Positions 23,799 to 31,830 of a DNA stretch of 39,350 nt are shown one piece after another. The notes below the pieces were generated by a model. It worked only from the letters and a program-made list of their open reading frames with translations, was not told the DNA's origin and did no database searches. The stretch's first letter is position 1. Each line of letters begins with the position of its first letter. This DNA is from a virus: positions 1-39,350 of IMG/VR virus record IMGVR_UViG_3300022200_000137, one strand, 5' to 3'. The position numbers were made by a program, and so were the translations under genes.

Positions 23799-25442
23799 AT
23801 GAATAAAGAAAAAAGATTTATTGAAGCATTTGCAGGATTACAAAGAAACTTTGGTGTAGCTAATTTAAAAAATTTATCCATAGACCCAAGTACGGGTAAA
23901 GCTAGACCTATTTATGGTTGGGCACATAGAGAAATTAAAGATCAAGATTATTTAGATCATTTAAATGGTAGACAATCAATTGGTATTCAACCATGTGATG
24001 ATAAAGGTATGGCACAATTTGGTGCTATAGATATTGATGATAAACAACACAGTTATTCTAATTTTCCATATAAAAAATATTTAGATATTATTGCAGAACA
24101 TAAATTACCAATTGTTCCAGTTAAATCTAAAAGTGGTGGACTTCATTTATATTTATTTGTTAAAGAAAAAATAAGAGCAGTTACTATTAGAAATTTTTTA
24201 GAAGGATTACTGCTTACATTAAAACTTCCAACTAATATTGAAATATATCCAAAACAAACTGAGTTAGGTAAAGATGCAGAAGGTAATTGGAATATGGGTC
24301 AATATATTAATTTACCTTATTATAATAAAACAGAAAGAGTTGCATTTAATTTAGATGGTACAACATTTACCTTTGATCAATTTATAGAAGTTGTAGAAGC
24401 TAATACTTACACTGCAGATGAGTTAGAAGAGTTTACATTAGAACACACCAGGTCTTTATTAAATGGTGGTGGAGAAGAGTTTAATGATGGCCCACCTTGT
24501 CTTGCAATACTAACTAAAAATAAATTAAGAGATGGTAGAGATAGATTTTTATATAACTACATGGTGTTTGCTAAAAAGAAACATCCAGATGACTGGGAAA
24601 AAATGGTTATTGCAGCACCAGGAAAATATTTTGAACCCGGGGCAAATGGTGTAATTGATTGGACAGAAACTAAAACAAAACAAAAATTAAAATCTTGGGC
24701 GAGAGAAACTAAAGGACATACTTGTAATGAGGATCCAATACAACCAGTATGTATGAAAGCAGAATGTAGAAAAAGAACTTACGGGTATTTATCAGATAAA
24801 AAAAGAGTCTTTCCAGCATTATCAGGATTACAAAAAATAACTTATGCTGAACCACAATATACATTCAATGTAACATTAGCTGATGGACAAACTACAAAAG
24901 AAGTTAGAGCAAAAAATATAAAACAAATAATTGAATTAGATAATATTAGAGCAATCATTGGTGCAGCAGCTGATACAATACCACCAAAAATAAAACAAAA
25001 TGAATTTCAAGATATATTAGATAATTTATTTCCACCTAAACTAACAACACCTCCACCAAAAGGTACTACTCCAGATGAATTATTAGAAGAGTATTTGTCT
25101 ACATATTTACATGGACCAAAAGCAAAAACACATGCATCATTTAAAACTGGTGCAGTATTGATTGAAGATAATAATGCATACTTTGTGTATTCAAGTTTTT
25201 TTAATAGTTTAAAAAATAAAGAATGGAAAGAGAATAGAGGATTAACTGCAGAAAGAATGAAAAGATTATTTCAAGCAGAAACTGGTATAGGTAAAAGATT
25301 TCCAAAAGTATCAGGACAAACAGATTCTAATCCACCAGTTGATGTCATAAAAGTATCATTGGATAAATTTCCTGAACTTTTATCAGATGAAAAGAAACCT
25401 ACTGAAAAAGTAATTGAGAACAAAAGAGAAAGTAATTTTTAA
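23799..25442 (+). CDS. Primase of the archaeo-eukaryotic (AEP) superfamily
   Basis: A 547-residue protein with the AEP catalytic motifs: motif I FGAIDIDD (D78, D80), motif II SKSGGLHLYLF (S112, H116), and a third EIYPKQ (148-153). Four Cys (C234, C309, C318, C323; ...GPPCLAI then CNEDPIQPVCMKAECRKRTYG) form the metal or Fe-S-like site typical of primases of this kind. The C-terminal 200 residues are Lys-rich and end KRESNF. It would synthesise primers on ssDNA, with the adjacent SSB-like protein and SF1 helicase. It is related to primases of mobile elements rather than to DnaG; no TOPRIM or helicase domain is present. The Shine-Dalgarno is weak (GAGAC). Confidence 0.85.
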   Translation: MNKEKRFIEAFAGLQRNFGVANLKNLSIDPSTGKARPIYGWAHREIKDQDYLDHLNGRQSIGIQPCDDKGMAQFGAIDIDDKQHSYSNFPYKKYLDIIAEHKLPIVPVKSKSGGLHLYLFVKEKIRAVTIRNFLEGLLLTLKLPTNIEIYPKQTELGKDAEGNWNMGQYINLPYYNKTERVAFNLDGTTFTFDQFIEVVEANTYTADELEEFTLEHTRSLLNGGGEEFNDGPPCLAILTKNKLRDGRDRFLYNYMVFAKKKHPDDWEKMVIAAPGKYFEPGANGVIDWTETKTKQKLKSWARETKGHTCNEDPIQPVCMKAECRKRTYGYLSDKKRVFPALSGLQKITYAEPQYTFNVTLADGQTTKEVRAKNIKQIIELDNIRAIIGAAADTIPPKIKQNEFQDILDNLFPPKLTTPPPKGTTPDELLEEYLSTYLHGPKAKTHASFKTGAVLIEDNNAYFVYSSFFNSLKNKEWKENRGLTAERMKRLFQAETGIGKRFPKVSGQTDSNPPVDVIKVSLDKFPELLSDEKKPTEKVIENKRESNF

Positions 25443-26911
25443 TGATTAAAAAAATATTTGGTCCTCCAGGTACAGGTAAGACAACTACATTATTAAATTA
25501 TGTAGATAAGTATATTAAAGAAGGAACCGATTTAAATAGAATAGGATACTTTGCTTTTACTAGGAAAGCAGCTAATGAAGCTAGAGATAGAATGTTAGAA
25601 AGAAATCCTCAATTAGATAAAAAGGATTTAAGATATTTTCAAACCTTACATTCATTTGCTTTTCATACATTAGGTATGAGTGAAGAAAATGTAATGCAAC
25701 CAGTTCATTATGAACAGATAGGTAAAGAATTAAATTTAAGAGTTACAGATGCCGGTGATGAATCTGGTTATTTAAATTTTAATAGTGAATATTTTAAATT
25801 GATTAATAAGGCTAGAGTAAAAAATATATCCGTAGAAGATGAATTCAATACAAATGAATGGAGCGAAGATGTTGATTATGAAACTTTAGGTCATATTTAT
25901 TTAAATTATAATTATTTTAAAGGTGAAACTTTATATGACTTTAATGATATGATTACAAAATTTGTAGATGAGAAAGAAAAATGTAAAGAGTTTGATGTCA
26001 TATTTATAGATGAAGCTCAAGATTTATCTCCAATACAGTGGAAAATGTTTGATGTATTAAAAGAAAAATCAAAAGATATTTATTTAGCTGGAGATGATGA
26101 CCAGGCTATCTTCGCTTGGGCTGGAGCGGATGTTAATAGATTTTTAAATGAACCAGCTGAAGAAGAGATATTAAGTTACTCAAATCGTATACCACCAGCA
26201 GTACAAGATTTAACGGATGTTATATTAGAAAGAATAACTACTAGAAAACAAAAAGATTATGAACCTAAAAAAGGTATTGAAGGATCTGTACAACACATTT
26301 ATAATATGGACCATTTAGATTTAACTAAAGGTGAATGGCTAATATTAACTAGAACTACATATCGTTCAGATGAAATTTCAAAACAATTAAGACAAAATAA
26401 TTTATATTTCAAAAATAGATTTGGTAAAAGTTTTAACACTAGATTATACAAATCAGTATTAAACTTTAGTCAATTATGTAAAGGTGCTGCGCTATCTACA
26501 GCAGATGCAAAAGAATTAACAGAATACTTATCTCGTTCTCCAAATTTTTCAGATAAACAGGCATTATATAAATTATCGGATTTTAATTATCAATCGGAAG
26601 ACCTCTGGTACAATGTATTTACAAAAGCAGATCAAGAGGATTGTTTATATATTAGAACAATGTTGTCTAATGGAGAAAAACTATCACAAGAACCTAGAAT
26701 AGAAGTATCAACAATACATGCTGCAAAAGGTGGTGAATGTGAAAATGTAATTGTTGTTTTAGATAATGCTAAAAAGATAAGAGATTCAATAGAAAATAAT
26801 ATTACAAAATCAGATGAAGAGCATAGAGTCTGGTATGTAGGTGTGACTCGTACAAAAGAAAATTTATACTTATTGAAACCAAAGAAGGAGCGTTATGGCT
26901 ATTCTTTGTAA
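25442..26911 (+). CDS. UvrD-like superfamily I helicase
   Basis: A 489-residue SF1A helicase. Motif I GPPGTGKTT lies at residues 7-15, motif II IDEAQD in DVIFIDEAQDLSP around residue 190, and motif III is LAGDDDQAIFAWAGAD. Motif V is STIHAAKGGE and motif VI VGVTRTKENLYLL. All helicase motifs are present in order, so it is likely active as a 3'-5' helicase. The first codons are preceded by the primase stop (TAATG overlap), so the two are translated together. It is shorter than UvrD/Rep (about 700 residues), as expected for phage versions. It is the replication or recombination helicase of this phage. Confidence 0.92.
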   Translation: MIKKIFGPPGTGKTTTLLNYVDKYIKEGTDLNRIGYFAFTRKAANEARDRMLERNPQLDKKDLRYFQTLHSFAFHTLGMSEENVMQPVHYEQIGKELNLRVTDAGDESGYLNFNSEYFKLINKARVKNISVEDEFNTNEWSEDVDYETLGHIYLNYNYFKGETLYDFNDMITKFVDEKEKCKEFDVIFIDEAQDLSPIQWKMFDVLKEKSKDIYLAGDDDQAIFAWAGADVNRFLNEPAEEEILSYSNRIPPAVQDLTDVILERITTRKQKDYEPKKGIEGSVQHIYNMDHLDLTKGEWLILTRTTYRSDEISKQLRQNNLYFKNRFGKSFNTRLYKSVLNFSQLCKGAALSTADAKELTEYLSRSPNFSDKQALYKLSDFNYQSEDLWYNVFTKADQEDCLYIRTMLSNGEKLSQEPRIEVSTIHAAKGGECENVIVVLDNAKKIRDSIENNITKSDEEHRVWYVGVTRTKENLYLLKPKKERYGYSL

Positions 26912-27050
26912 CTTTCAACCGATCGGGATAGAAGAAAGTCTCAGTGGAGAGTGGCAGCTTCACGTCTTAACAGGCGACGTTGGTTCGGGTTCTTCGACTC
27001 CCAGAATTTTTATCATACCCGTTAAACCAATTACTGCCACATTAACTTAA
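26895..27050 (+). CDS. Small ORF, 51 aa
   Basis: ATG at 26895 follows AAGGAGCGTT with good spacing, inside the end of the helicase gene, and runs to TAA at 27050, ten bases before the next gene. The product starts MAILCNFQPIGIEESL and ends PVKPITATLT. Its GC content is visibly higher than surrounding genes. I do not recognise it. It has no membrane segment and one Cys. The clean Shine-Dalgarno and the filling of an otherwise 148-base gap support a real gene, although it may also be an untranslated structured spacer. Confidence 0.5.
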   Translation: MAILCNFQPIGIEESLSGEWQLHVLTGDVGSGSSTPRIFIIPVKPITATLT

Positions 27051-27059
27051 AGGAGAAAT

Positions 27060-27314
27060 ATGACACACAAAGATGACATGGAAAAATTATTTCCACAAGA
27101 TAGACAGATAGGCGGGAATCACTATAAGTCTTTTCACATTCAACCCTATGAATTCATTTCTAAGAACGACTTGAGTTTTTTTCAAGGAAATGTTATTAAA
27201 TATGTTTGTCGTTATATGAATAAAAACGGCATAGAAGATTTAAAGAAAGTAATTCATTATTGTGAATTAGAAATTAAAAAGATAGAGGATACAAATGGCA
27301 AAAGAAAAAGGTAG
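27060..27314 (+). CDS. DUF3310 protein
   Basis: An 84-residue protein of the DUF3310 family, recognised by the pattern IGGNHYKSFHIQPYEFI (residues 17-33) and FFQGNVIKYVCRYMNKNG (40-57). The family is frequent in phages and mobile elements near DNA metabolism genes and is thought to act in nucleotide metabolism or DNA modification, but its reaction is not established. Start is the ATG after AAAGGAG. The C terminus is basic (GKRKR) and overlaps the next small gene by 20 bases. Confidence 0.88.
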   Translation: MTHKDDMEKLFPQDRQIGGNHYKSFHIQPYEFISKNDLSFFQGNVIKYVCRYMNKNGIEDLKKVIHYCELEIKKIEDTNGKRKR

Positions 27315-27426
27315 ACAATGGGATGGTCGATCAAGGCCTTCTAGTGATTTGTATAAAAAACGTTGGGAAGAAATATTTAAAAAGAAAAAGGAAGAAAAAC
27401 CAAAAGAAGAAAAAAAGGATAAATAA
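27295..27426 (+). CDS. Small basic protein upstream of PolA (43 aa)
   Basis: ATG 27295 overlaps the previous gene and the stop overlaps the PolA start (TAATG), so it is very tightly packed and probably coupled. The peptide is MAKEKGRQWDGRSRPSSDLY, followed by a Trp and a strongly Lys/Glu-rich helix ending in EKKDK. I recognise the pattern W-D-G-R-S-R-P from short conserved phage ORFs at this position. Function is not known; a basic helix could contact DNA or the polymerase. This is inference. Confidence 0.7.
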   Translation: MAKEKGRQWDGRSRPSSDLYKKRWEEIFKKKKEEKPKEEKKDK

Positions 27427-29279
27427 TGAAGATACCTATGTTTACAGCACAAACCGAATGGATTGAACCTGAAGAATTTCCTGACTTAAGATCCTATGAT
27501 GAGATTGCAATTGACTTAGAGACAAGAGATCCTGATTTAAAAACAAAAGGATCTGGATCTGTTATTGGTAATGGTGAAGTTGTAGGTATAGCTGTAGCTG
27601 TTGCAGGTAGAAAATTTTATTTTCCCATTGCTCACGGATCAGGGAGCAACATGGATCGAAAAAAAGTATTAACATGGTTTGCAGATACTATGGCTTGTCC
27701 AGCTATAAAAATATTTCACAATGCAATGTATGACGTATGTTGGATTAGAAATTTAGGTATAAAAATCAATGGTTTAATAGTAGATACTATGATTGCAGCA
27801 AGTTTGATTGATGAAAATAAATTTGCGTATAGTTTGAATGCATTGTCATGGGAATATTTAGGTCATGGTAAAAATGAAGCAGCATTAAATGAAGAAGCAA
27901 AGTCTAGAGGATTAGATCCAAAGGCGGATATGTGGAAGTTACCACCGATGTATGTAGGTGCTTATGCAGAAAAAGATGCTGAGCTAACTTTAGAGTTATG
28001 GCAAAAATTTAAATCAGAAATTCTTTTACAAGATATAGAATCTATATTTAATTTAGAAACAGATTTATTTCCATGTTTAGTTGATATGAGATTTAAAGGT
28101 GTAAGAGTTGATGCAGATAGAGCTGCACAACTGAAAATTCAATTACAAACACAAGAAGAAGCTTTGTTGTTAGATGTAAAAAAAGAAACCGGTATTGAAC
28201 CACAAATCTGGGCAGCAAGAAGTATTGCAAAAGTATTTGATAAACTTGGTTTAGAATATTCTGTAACAGAAAAATCACAAGCGCCTTCTTTTACTAAAAA
28301 TTTTTTACAAGAACATAGTCATCCTCTGGTACAAAAAATTGCACAAGCAAGAGAGATTAATAAAGCTCACACAACTTTTATAGATACAATTATTAGATAT
28401 GAACATAAAGGTAGAATTCATGCTGACATCAATCAAATTAGATCTGATCAAGGTGGTACTGTTACAGGAAGATTTAGTTATTCTAATCCTAATTTACAGC
28501 AGCTTCCAGCAAGGAACAAGGACCTAGGACCAATGATAAGATCTTTATTCTTACCAGAACAAAATCATACGTGGGGTTGTTTTGATTACTCGCAACAAGA
28601 ACCAAGATTAGTTGTACACTATGCTGCATTAGAAAAATTTCCATCTGTCTATGATGTTGTTGATGAATACATTGATAATATGGATACTGACTTTCATAAA
28701 ACAGTTGCTGATATGGCAGAAATACCTAGAAGTCAAGCTAAAACAATTAACTTAGGGTTGTTTTATGGTATGGGTAAAACTAAACTACAAGCAGAGTTAG
28801 GTGTTACTAAAGAAAAAGCAGACGAACTATTTAATATCTATCATAATAGAGTTCCTTTTGTTAAACAATTGATGAACTCAGTATCTAATAGAGCACAGAG
28901 TCATGGTCAGATAAGAACTTTACTTGGAAGATTATGTAGGTTTCATCTTTGGGAACCGAATATGTTTGGTATGCATAAAGCGTTGCCTCAAGAAGAAGCA
29001 CTCAAGGAACACGGACCAGGGATTAAAAGAGCTTATACATACAAAGCTTTAAATAAATTAATTCAAGGTAGTGCAGCAGATATGACTAAAAAAGCTATGG
29101 TTGATTTATATAAAGAAGGTATTGTAGCTCATATACAAATTCATGATGAGTTAGATTTATCTGTAGAGTCTCAAGAACACGCTGATAAAATTATTGAGAT
29201 TATGGAAAATGCTGTTAAACTAGAAGTCCCAAATAAAGTTGATTATGAATCAGGTGAAAATTGGGGTAAAATAAATTAA
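27426..29279 (+). CDS. polA: DNA polymerase I, family A, with 3'-5' exonuclease
   Basis: A 617-residue family A polymerase. The 3'-5' exonuclease domain has D30/E32 (AIDLETRD), D103 (AMYDV) and D184 (AEKDAEL). The polymerase domain has motif A FDYSQQEPR (D387), motif B KTINLGLFYG (K439, L443, Y447) and motif C HDE (573-575). The residue equivalent to E. coli Phe762 is Leu443, the Leu762 type; this position is linked to speed/fidelity and has been correlated in viruses with lifestyle. Unlike bacterial Pol I there is no 5'-3' exonuclease domain. It is the replicative polymerase of this phage. The start overlaps the preceding small gene (TAATG). Confidence 0.95.
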   Translation: MKIPMFTAQTEWIEPEEFPDLRSYDEIAIDLETRDPDLKTKGSGSVIGNGEVVGIAVAVAGRKFYFPIAHGSGSNMDRKKVLTWFADTMACPAIKIFHNAMYDVCWIRNLGIKINGLIVDTMIAASLIDENKFAYSLNALSWEYLGHGKNEAALNEEAKSRGLDPKADMWKLPPMYVGAYAEKDAELTLELWQKFKSEILLQDIESIFNLETDLFPCLVDMRFKGVRVDADRAAQLKIQLQTQEEALLLDVKKETGIEPQIWAARSIAKVFDKLGLEYSVTEKSQAPSFTKNFLQEHSHPLVQKIAQAREINKAHTTFIDTIIRYEHKGRIHADINQIRSDQGGTVTGRFSYSNPNLQQLPARNKDLGPMIRSLFLPEQNHTWGCFDYSQQEPRLVVHYAALEKFPSVYDVVDEYIDNMDTDFHKTVADMAEIPRSQAKTINLGLFYGMGKTKLQAELGVTKEKADELFNIYHNRVPFVKQLMNSVSNRAQSHGQIRTLLGRLCRFHLWEPNMFGMHKALPQEEALKEHGPGIKRAYTYKALNKLIQGSAADMTKKAMVDLYKEGIVAHIQIHDELDLSVESQEHADKIIEIMENAVKLEVPNKVDYESGENWGKIN

Positions 29280-29917
29280 TGGCAATATTAAACGCAGACA
29301 TACCACCTATTTATTGCCAAGTAAGGAAGGAGTATCTTTATGATTTTAAAGAACATCATGGAGAAAGTGAAGAATGTGTTGTCTTCGGACTCACATCTAT
29401 GGCAGGAGCTGCAACATTATTTAATATTATGTTGCCAAACGGCGCGATCTTTTTTAGATTGCCTATCTCCGCGTTTTTCCAAAAATCGTATGACAGAACC
29501 GAAGTGCCCGATATGCCGGTTGACACGCTTCAATTGTGGAATAGTTTTAGTTACTATCCTAGTGTTCATCATTTTGGTTATTTAATATCACAACGTTGTA
29601 AATATTTTGGAAAAGATAAAAAAGAATATTATGGAGAATATTTATTTACCATTGATTGGTGTCATCCAGAAAGTAATATTTTGGATACAGAACACAGTGA
29701 AATTCCTCATGAACATAAGTGTGGACATGTACTGGCTCTTGATAACGGTAATTTTGCAATTCAGCCTAATAATCGCATTCTGTGGAATATTAGTAATTTC
29801 ACTACTCAGTCAACCGTACCTGATTATAAAGTTCAAACTACAGAATGGAATGTCGAAAATAAAGGTTGGGTTACAGAAGATTCTGATAAAATGTTCTACC
29901 AAATAGAAGATAAATAA
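29279..29917 (+). CDS. Conserved hypothetical protein after PolA
   Basis: A 212-residue protein overlapping the PolA stop (TAATG). It has many aromatic and His residues (HHFGYLISQRCKYFGK, TIDWCHPESN, IPHEHKCGHVLALDNG). Cys/His-rich segments could bind a metal, but no canonical zinc-ribbon spacing is present. From memory it is common after DNA polymerase in marine podoviruses as a hypothetical protein. Function unknown. Bases 29400-29540 in its 5' half are less AT-rich than neighbours. Its location implies co-expression with the polymerase. Confidence 0.68.
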   Translation: MAILNADIPPIYCQVRKEYLYDFKEHHGESEECVVFGLTSMAGAATLFNIMLPNGAIFFRLPISAFFQKSYDRTEVPDMPVDTLQLWNSFSYYPSVHHFGYLISQRCKYFGKDKKEYYGEYLFTIDWCHPESNILDTEHSEIPHEHKCGHVLALDNGNFAIQPNNRILWNISNFTTQSTVPDYKVQTTEWNVENKGWVTEDSDKMFYQIEDK

Positions 29918-29955
29918 CATATAATACTTGGCTATGAAAATAGAGGTAGCCAGGA

Positions 29956-30201
29956 ATGAACTATATGTTTACAGCCATATTAATAATATTAATGTGTTTA
30001 ATGGCCCTATTTTTAGAACCTGGTTATAAAACCAAAGGAGGACAAATGAATTTTAAATGGGATTTAAAAAAACAAATTGATGAGAAAAGAAAATCTCAAT
30101 CTGCTACTGCTCAACTTCGTAAAAGAAGTATGGATTCTATTGCTAGACCAAAAGCAGAAAAAAATATTACATCTAAAGATCCAAGGCTACAAGGCATATA
30201 A
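29956..30201 (+). CDS. Small membrane protein, with a second strong internal start
   Basis: An 81-residue frame: an N-terminal hydrophobic helix (MFTAILIILMCLMALFLE, about residues 4-21) followed by a basic helical tail. An in-frame ATG at 30046 (residue 31) is preceded by AAAGGAGG with ideal spacing, a better ribosome site than that of 29956 (CCAGGA). Either a 51-residue soluble protein or both forms may be made. The soluble part is Lys/Arg/Gln-rich (KWDLKKQIDEKRKSQ). Function unknown. Confidence 0.55.
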   Translation: MNYMFTAILIILMCLMALFLEPGYKTKGGQMNFKWDLKKQIDEKRKSQSATAQLRKRSMDSIARPKAEKNITSKDPRLQGI

Positions 30202-30305
30202 TGTTTGACAGATTTATGTATAAATTTTTAGGTGGAATTGATAATTTGTTTTTAAAAATAGAAAATTTATTTACAAAAAAGAGGAGAAAAAATGAAAAAA
30301 TGTAA
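30201..30305 (+). CDS. Very small ORF, 34 aa
   Basis: ATG at 30201 shares the A of the previous stop (TAATG) and ends at 30305, overlapping the next gene. The peptide is amphipathic and basic (MFDRFMYKFLGGIDNLFLKI, then a Lys/Arg tail). It resembles short amphipathic helices but is too short for a family call. The coupled start supports expression; confidence is limited. Confidence 0.4.
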   Translation: MFDRFMYKFLGGIDNLFLKIENLFTKKRRKNEKM

Positions 30306-30426
30306 TCAATGTAAAAAAGATTTCGAACCAAAAGATGAATTGGATTTATTCTGTAGTCAAGATTGTAAAGAAGAGGCGTTAGCAGAACTAGATTCAGGTT
30401 CTGATGAGTGCCTATCATGTCAATAA
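30292..30426 (+). CDS. Small zinc-binding protein (44 aa)
   Basis: A 44-residue peptide with C4-x2-C7, C21-x3-C25 and C40-x2-C43. The first two pairs read as a treble-clef zinc finger (KKCNQCKKDFEP then LFCSQDCKEEA). It follows GAGGAG in the right place. The Cys spacing resembles short zinc-ribbon or FCS-like fingers found in phage transcription-linked proteins. It may bind protein or nucleic acid. The tail is acidic. The gene overlaps its neighbours on both sides by a few bases. Confidence 0.65.
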   Translation: MKKCNQCKKDFEPKDELDLFCSQDCKEEALAELDSGSDECLSCQ

Positions 30427-30797
30427 AAATAAATGAAAACACAAGTATCGGTCTTCCGTTACGGAATTTAATTGGTTTGATCGCAGCCATAATTGTAGGC
30501 GCATGGTTTGCATTTGGTGTGATCGAAAGACTTAATAGATTAGAAACTAAAAATCAACTCTTTGAAAAAGATTTACTAGAAGCTAGTAAGCAAACTCCAA
30601 TTGACCAGGAACAATTCATGCTTCTCGAACATATAGCAGAAGGACTAGAAAAATTAACTGAACGTGTTGATGGTATGATGAACAATAGAGTTAATATTGA
30701 AAGATTACAAACAGATGTAGAACGATTAAGAATTGATACAGAAAAATTAAAAGATAGCGTTAGAGCTAATATTGGAAAATTAAATGGGGATCATTAA
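30417..30797 (+). CDS. Membrane-anchored coiled-coil protein, possible lysis protein
   Basis: A 126-residue protein from ATG 30417; the longer open frame begins at a GTG. It has one transmembrane helix at about 17-35 (NLIGLIAAIIVGAWFAFGV) near the N terminus and then a long charged coiled coil (RLNRLETKNQLFEKDLLEAS; RLQTDVERLRIDTEKLKDSV). No signal peptide cleavage site is clear. It ends in a TAATG overlap with the next gene and precedes the M15 lysin by two genes. A holin, antiholin or spanin-like role is possible; a virion component is another option. Confidence 0.6.
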   Translation: MSIKINENTSIGLPLRNLIGLIAAIIVGAWFAFGVIERLNRLETKNQLFEKDLLEASKQTPIDQEQFMLLEHIAEGLEKLTERVDGMMNNRVNIERLQTDVERLRIDTEKLKDSVRANIGKLNGDH

Positions 30798-31015
30798 TGA
30801 TTGGTATTGTTTTTGCGTTGTGTTTGTTTATTAATGGAGAGTTGATTGAACATCGAATACAAGATAGTCTATCTACTTGTTTAAAGATGAAAAGAGAAGC
30901 AACACGTAATATGGATATGACTAATAAACAATTTATGTGTGGTGAAGTCGAAGCCGAGCTTGAAAAAAATGTTGATGGTAGTATAAGCATAGGTAAAATT
31001 ATTAAAGCAAAATGA
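30797..31015 (+). CDS. Small exported Cys-containing protein
   Basis: A 72-residue protein whose first 13 residues are hydrophobic (MIGIVFALCLFIN), like a signal or anchor segment, followed by a charged helix with C28 (TCLKMKREA) and C48 (FMCGEVEAEL), which could form a periplasmic disulfide. The ATG shares an A with the previous stop and lies after a GGGG stretch. It is directly upstream of the lysin gene, overlapping it by four bases, so a role in lysis or in the periplasm is plausible. Unknown family. Confidence 0.58.
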   Translation: MIGIVFALCLFINGELIEHRIQDSLSTCLKMKREATRNMDMTNKQFMCGEVEAELEKNVDGSISIGKIIKAK

Positions 31016-31488
31016 ACCTTTCCCGAAATTTTACTCTGCAAGAGTTAATCAAATCGGATACCGCTATCCGTAAAGGCATTGATAATAATCCTAATGCGGA
31101 TCAAATAGAAAAATTAAAATTAATTTGTGAAAGAGTACTTCAGCCAGTACGCGATCAATTCGGTAGAGTGAAGGTGACCTCAGGCTACAGGTCTCCAGAA
31201 CTATGTTTAGCAATAGGCAGCTCATTAGAATCACAACATACAAAAGCTGAAGCAGTTGATTTTGAAGTAAATGGAGTAGACAATGCTGAAGTAGCAGATT
31301 GGGTTTATAGAAACTGTGAGACAGATCAATTAATTTTGGAGTTCTATACTCCTGGTGAGCCAAACTCTGGATGGATCCATGCGAGTTATGTAGAGTTTAA
31401 CCCAAGAAGACAATATATGCGAGCATATAGAGAAGATAAGAAAGTAAAATATAAACCTATAATAGGAAAGGCAGTAGATTTAGTATGA
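31012..31488 (+). CDS. Endolysin, peptidase M15 family
   Basis: A 158-residue protein of the M15 zinc peptidase family (D-Ala-D-Ala carboxypeptidase / L-Ala-D-Glu endopeptidase type). The zinc ligands are H76 and D83 in SQHTKAEAVDFE and H123 in SGWIHASY, with E110 before the last His as the general base. VTSGYRSPEL lies at about residues 55-64. It cuts peptide bridges of peptidoglycan to release progeny. No signal peptide is visible, so it needs a holin for export. The gene sits between a small exported protein and a zinc-ribbon protein, all overlapping by 4 bases, as a lysis cassette. Confidence 0.9.
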   Translation: MNLSRNFTLQELIKSDTAIRKGIDNNPNADQIEKLKLICERVLQPVRDQFGRVKVTSGYRSPELCLAIGSSLESQHTKAEAVDFEVNGVDNAEVADWVYRNCETDQLILEFYTPGEPNSGWIHASYVEFNPRRQYMRAYREDKKVKYKPIIGKAVDLV

Positions 31489-31703
31489 AGTCAATAAAAT
31501 TTTTTAATAAAATAGATACAGTACATGGGTTTTGTGAAGAGTGTGAAGAAGAATCTATTTTAGTTGCAATTGTTTCAGATTATTATAGGTGTACTAATTG
31601 TGGACATGATACAAAACAACACATCAATGGTAGAATAAGATACTTACAACTTGATGAAAATGATAAACAATGGATTAAAGATAATATAAATAAAAATGGC
31701 TAA
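31485..31703 (+). CDS. Zinc-ribbon protein
   Basis: A 72-residue protein with C17-x2-C20 (FCEEC) and C36-x2-C39 (YRCTNCGHD), a standard zinc-ribbon with a 15-residue spacing. The rest is basic-acidic mixed with an aromatic beta strand (ILVAIVSDYYRC). Start ATG overlaps the lysin stop as ATGA. A nucleic-acid or protein-binding role is inferred from the fold; no target can be read. Confidence 0.75.
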   Translation: MKSIKFFNKIDTVHGFCEECEEESILVAIVSDYYRCTNCGHDTKQHINGRIRYLQLDENDKQWIKDNINKNG

Positions 31704-31830
31704 ACAAAAATTTACACACTTTGTCCCAAGACCAAAACCTAAAAAACGGCCAGGCGTTCACAAAAAATCAAGAAATAAAAAAGAAAAATTACAACAAAAA
31801 AATACTAGATATAAAGGTCAAGGTCGTTAA
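31696..31830 (+). CDS. Small very basic protein (44 aa)
   Basis: A 44-residue protein (MAKQKFTHFVPRPKPKKRPG) with about half Lys/Arg residues. It overlaps the zinc-ribbon gene by eight bases and converges with the next minus-strand gene, with which it overlaps by four bases. I recognise the pattern KFTHFVPRP-x(2)-KKRPG-x-HKKS as a conserved short ORF of marine podoviruses. It probably binds nucleic acid by charge. No further function is known to me. Confidence 0.68.
   Translation: MAKQKFTHFVPRPKPKKRPGVHKKSRNKKEKLQQKNTRYKGQGR

Noticed and set aside
26960-27010. tRNA-like TTCGACTCC and GGAGAGTGGC sequences
   Set aside because: No T-stem can form around TTCGACT and no acceptor stem or anticodon arm fits; the sequence is open as a 51-residue frame.
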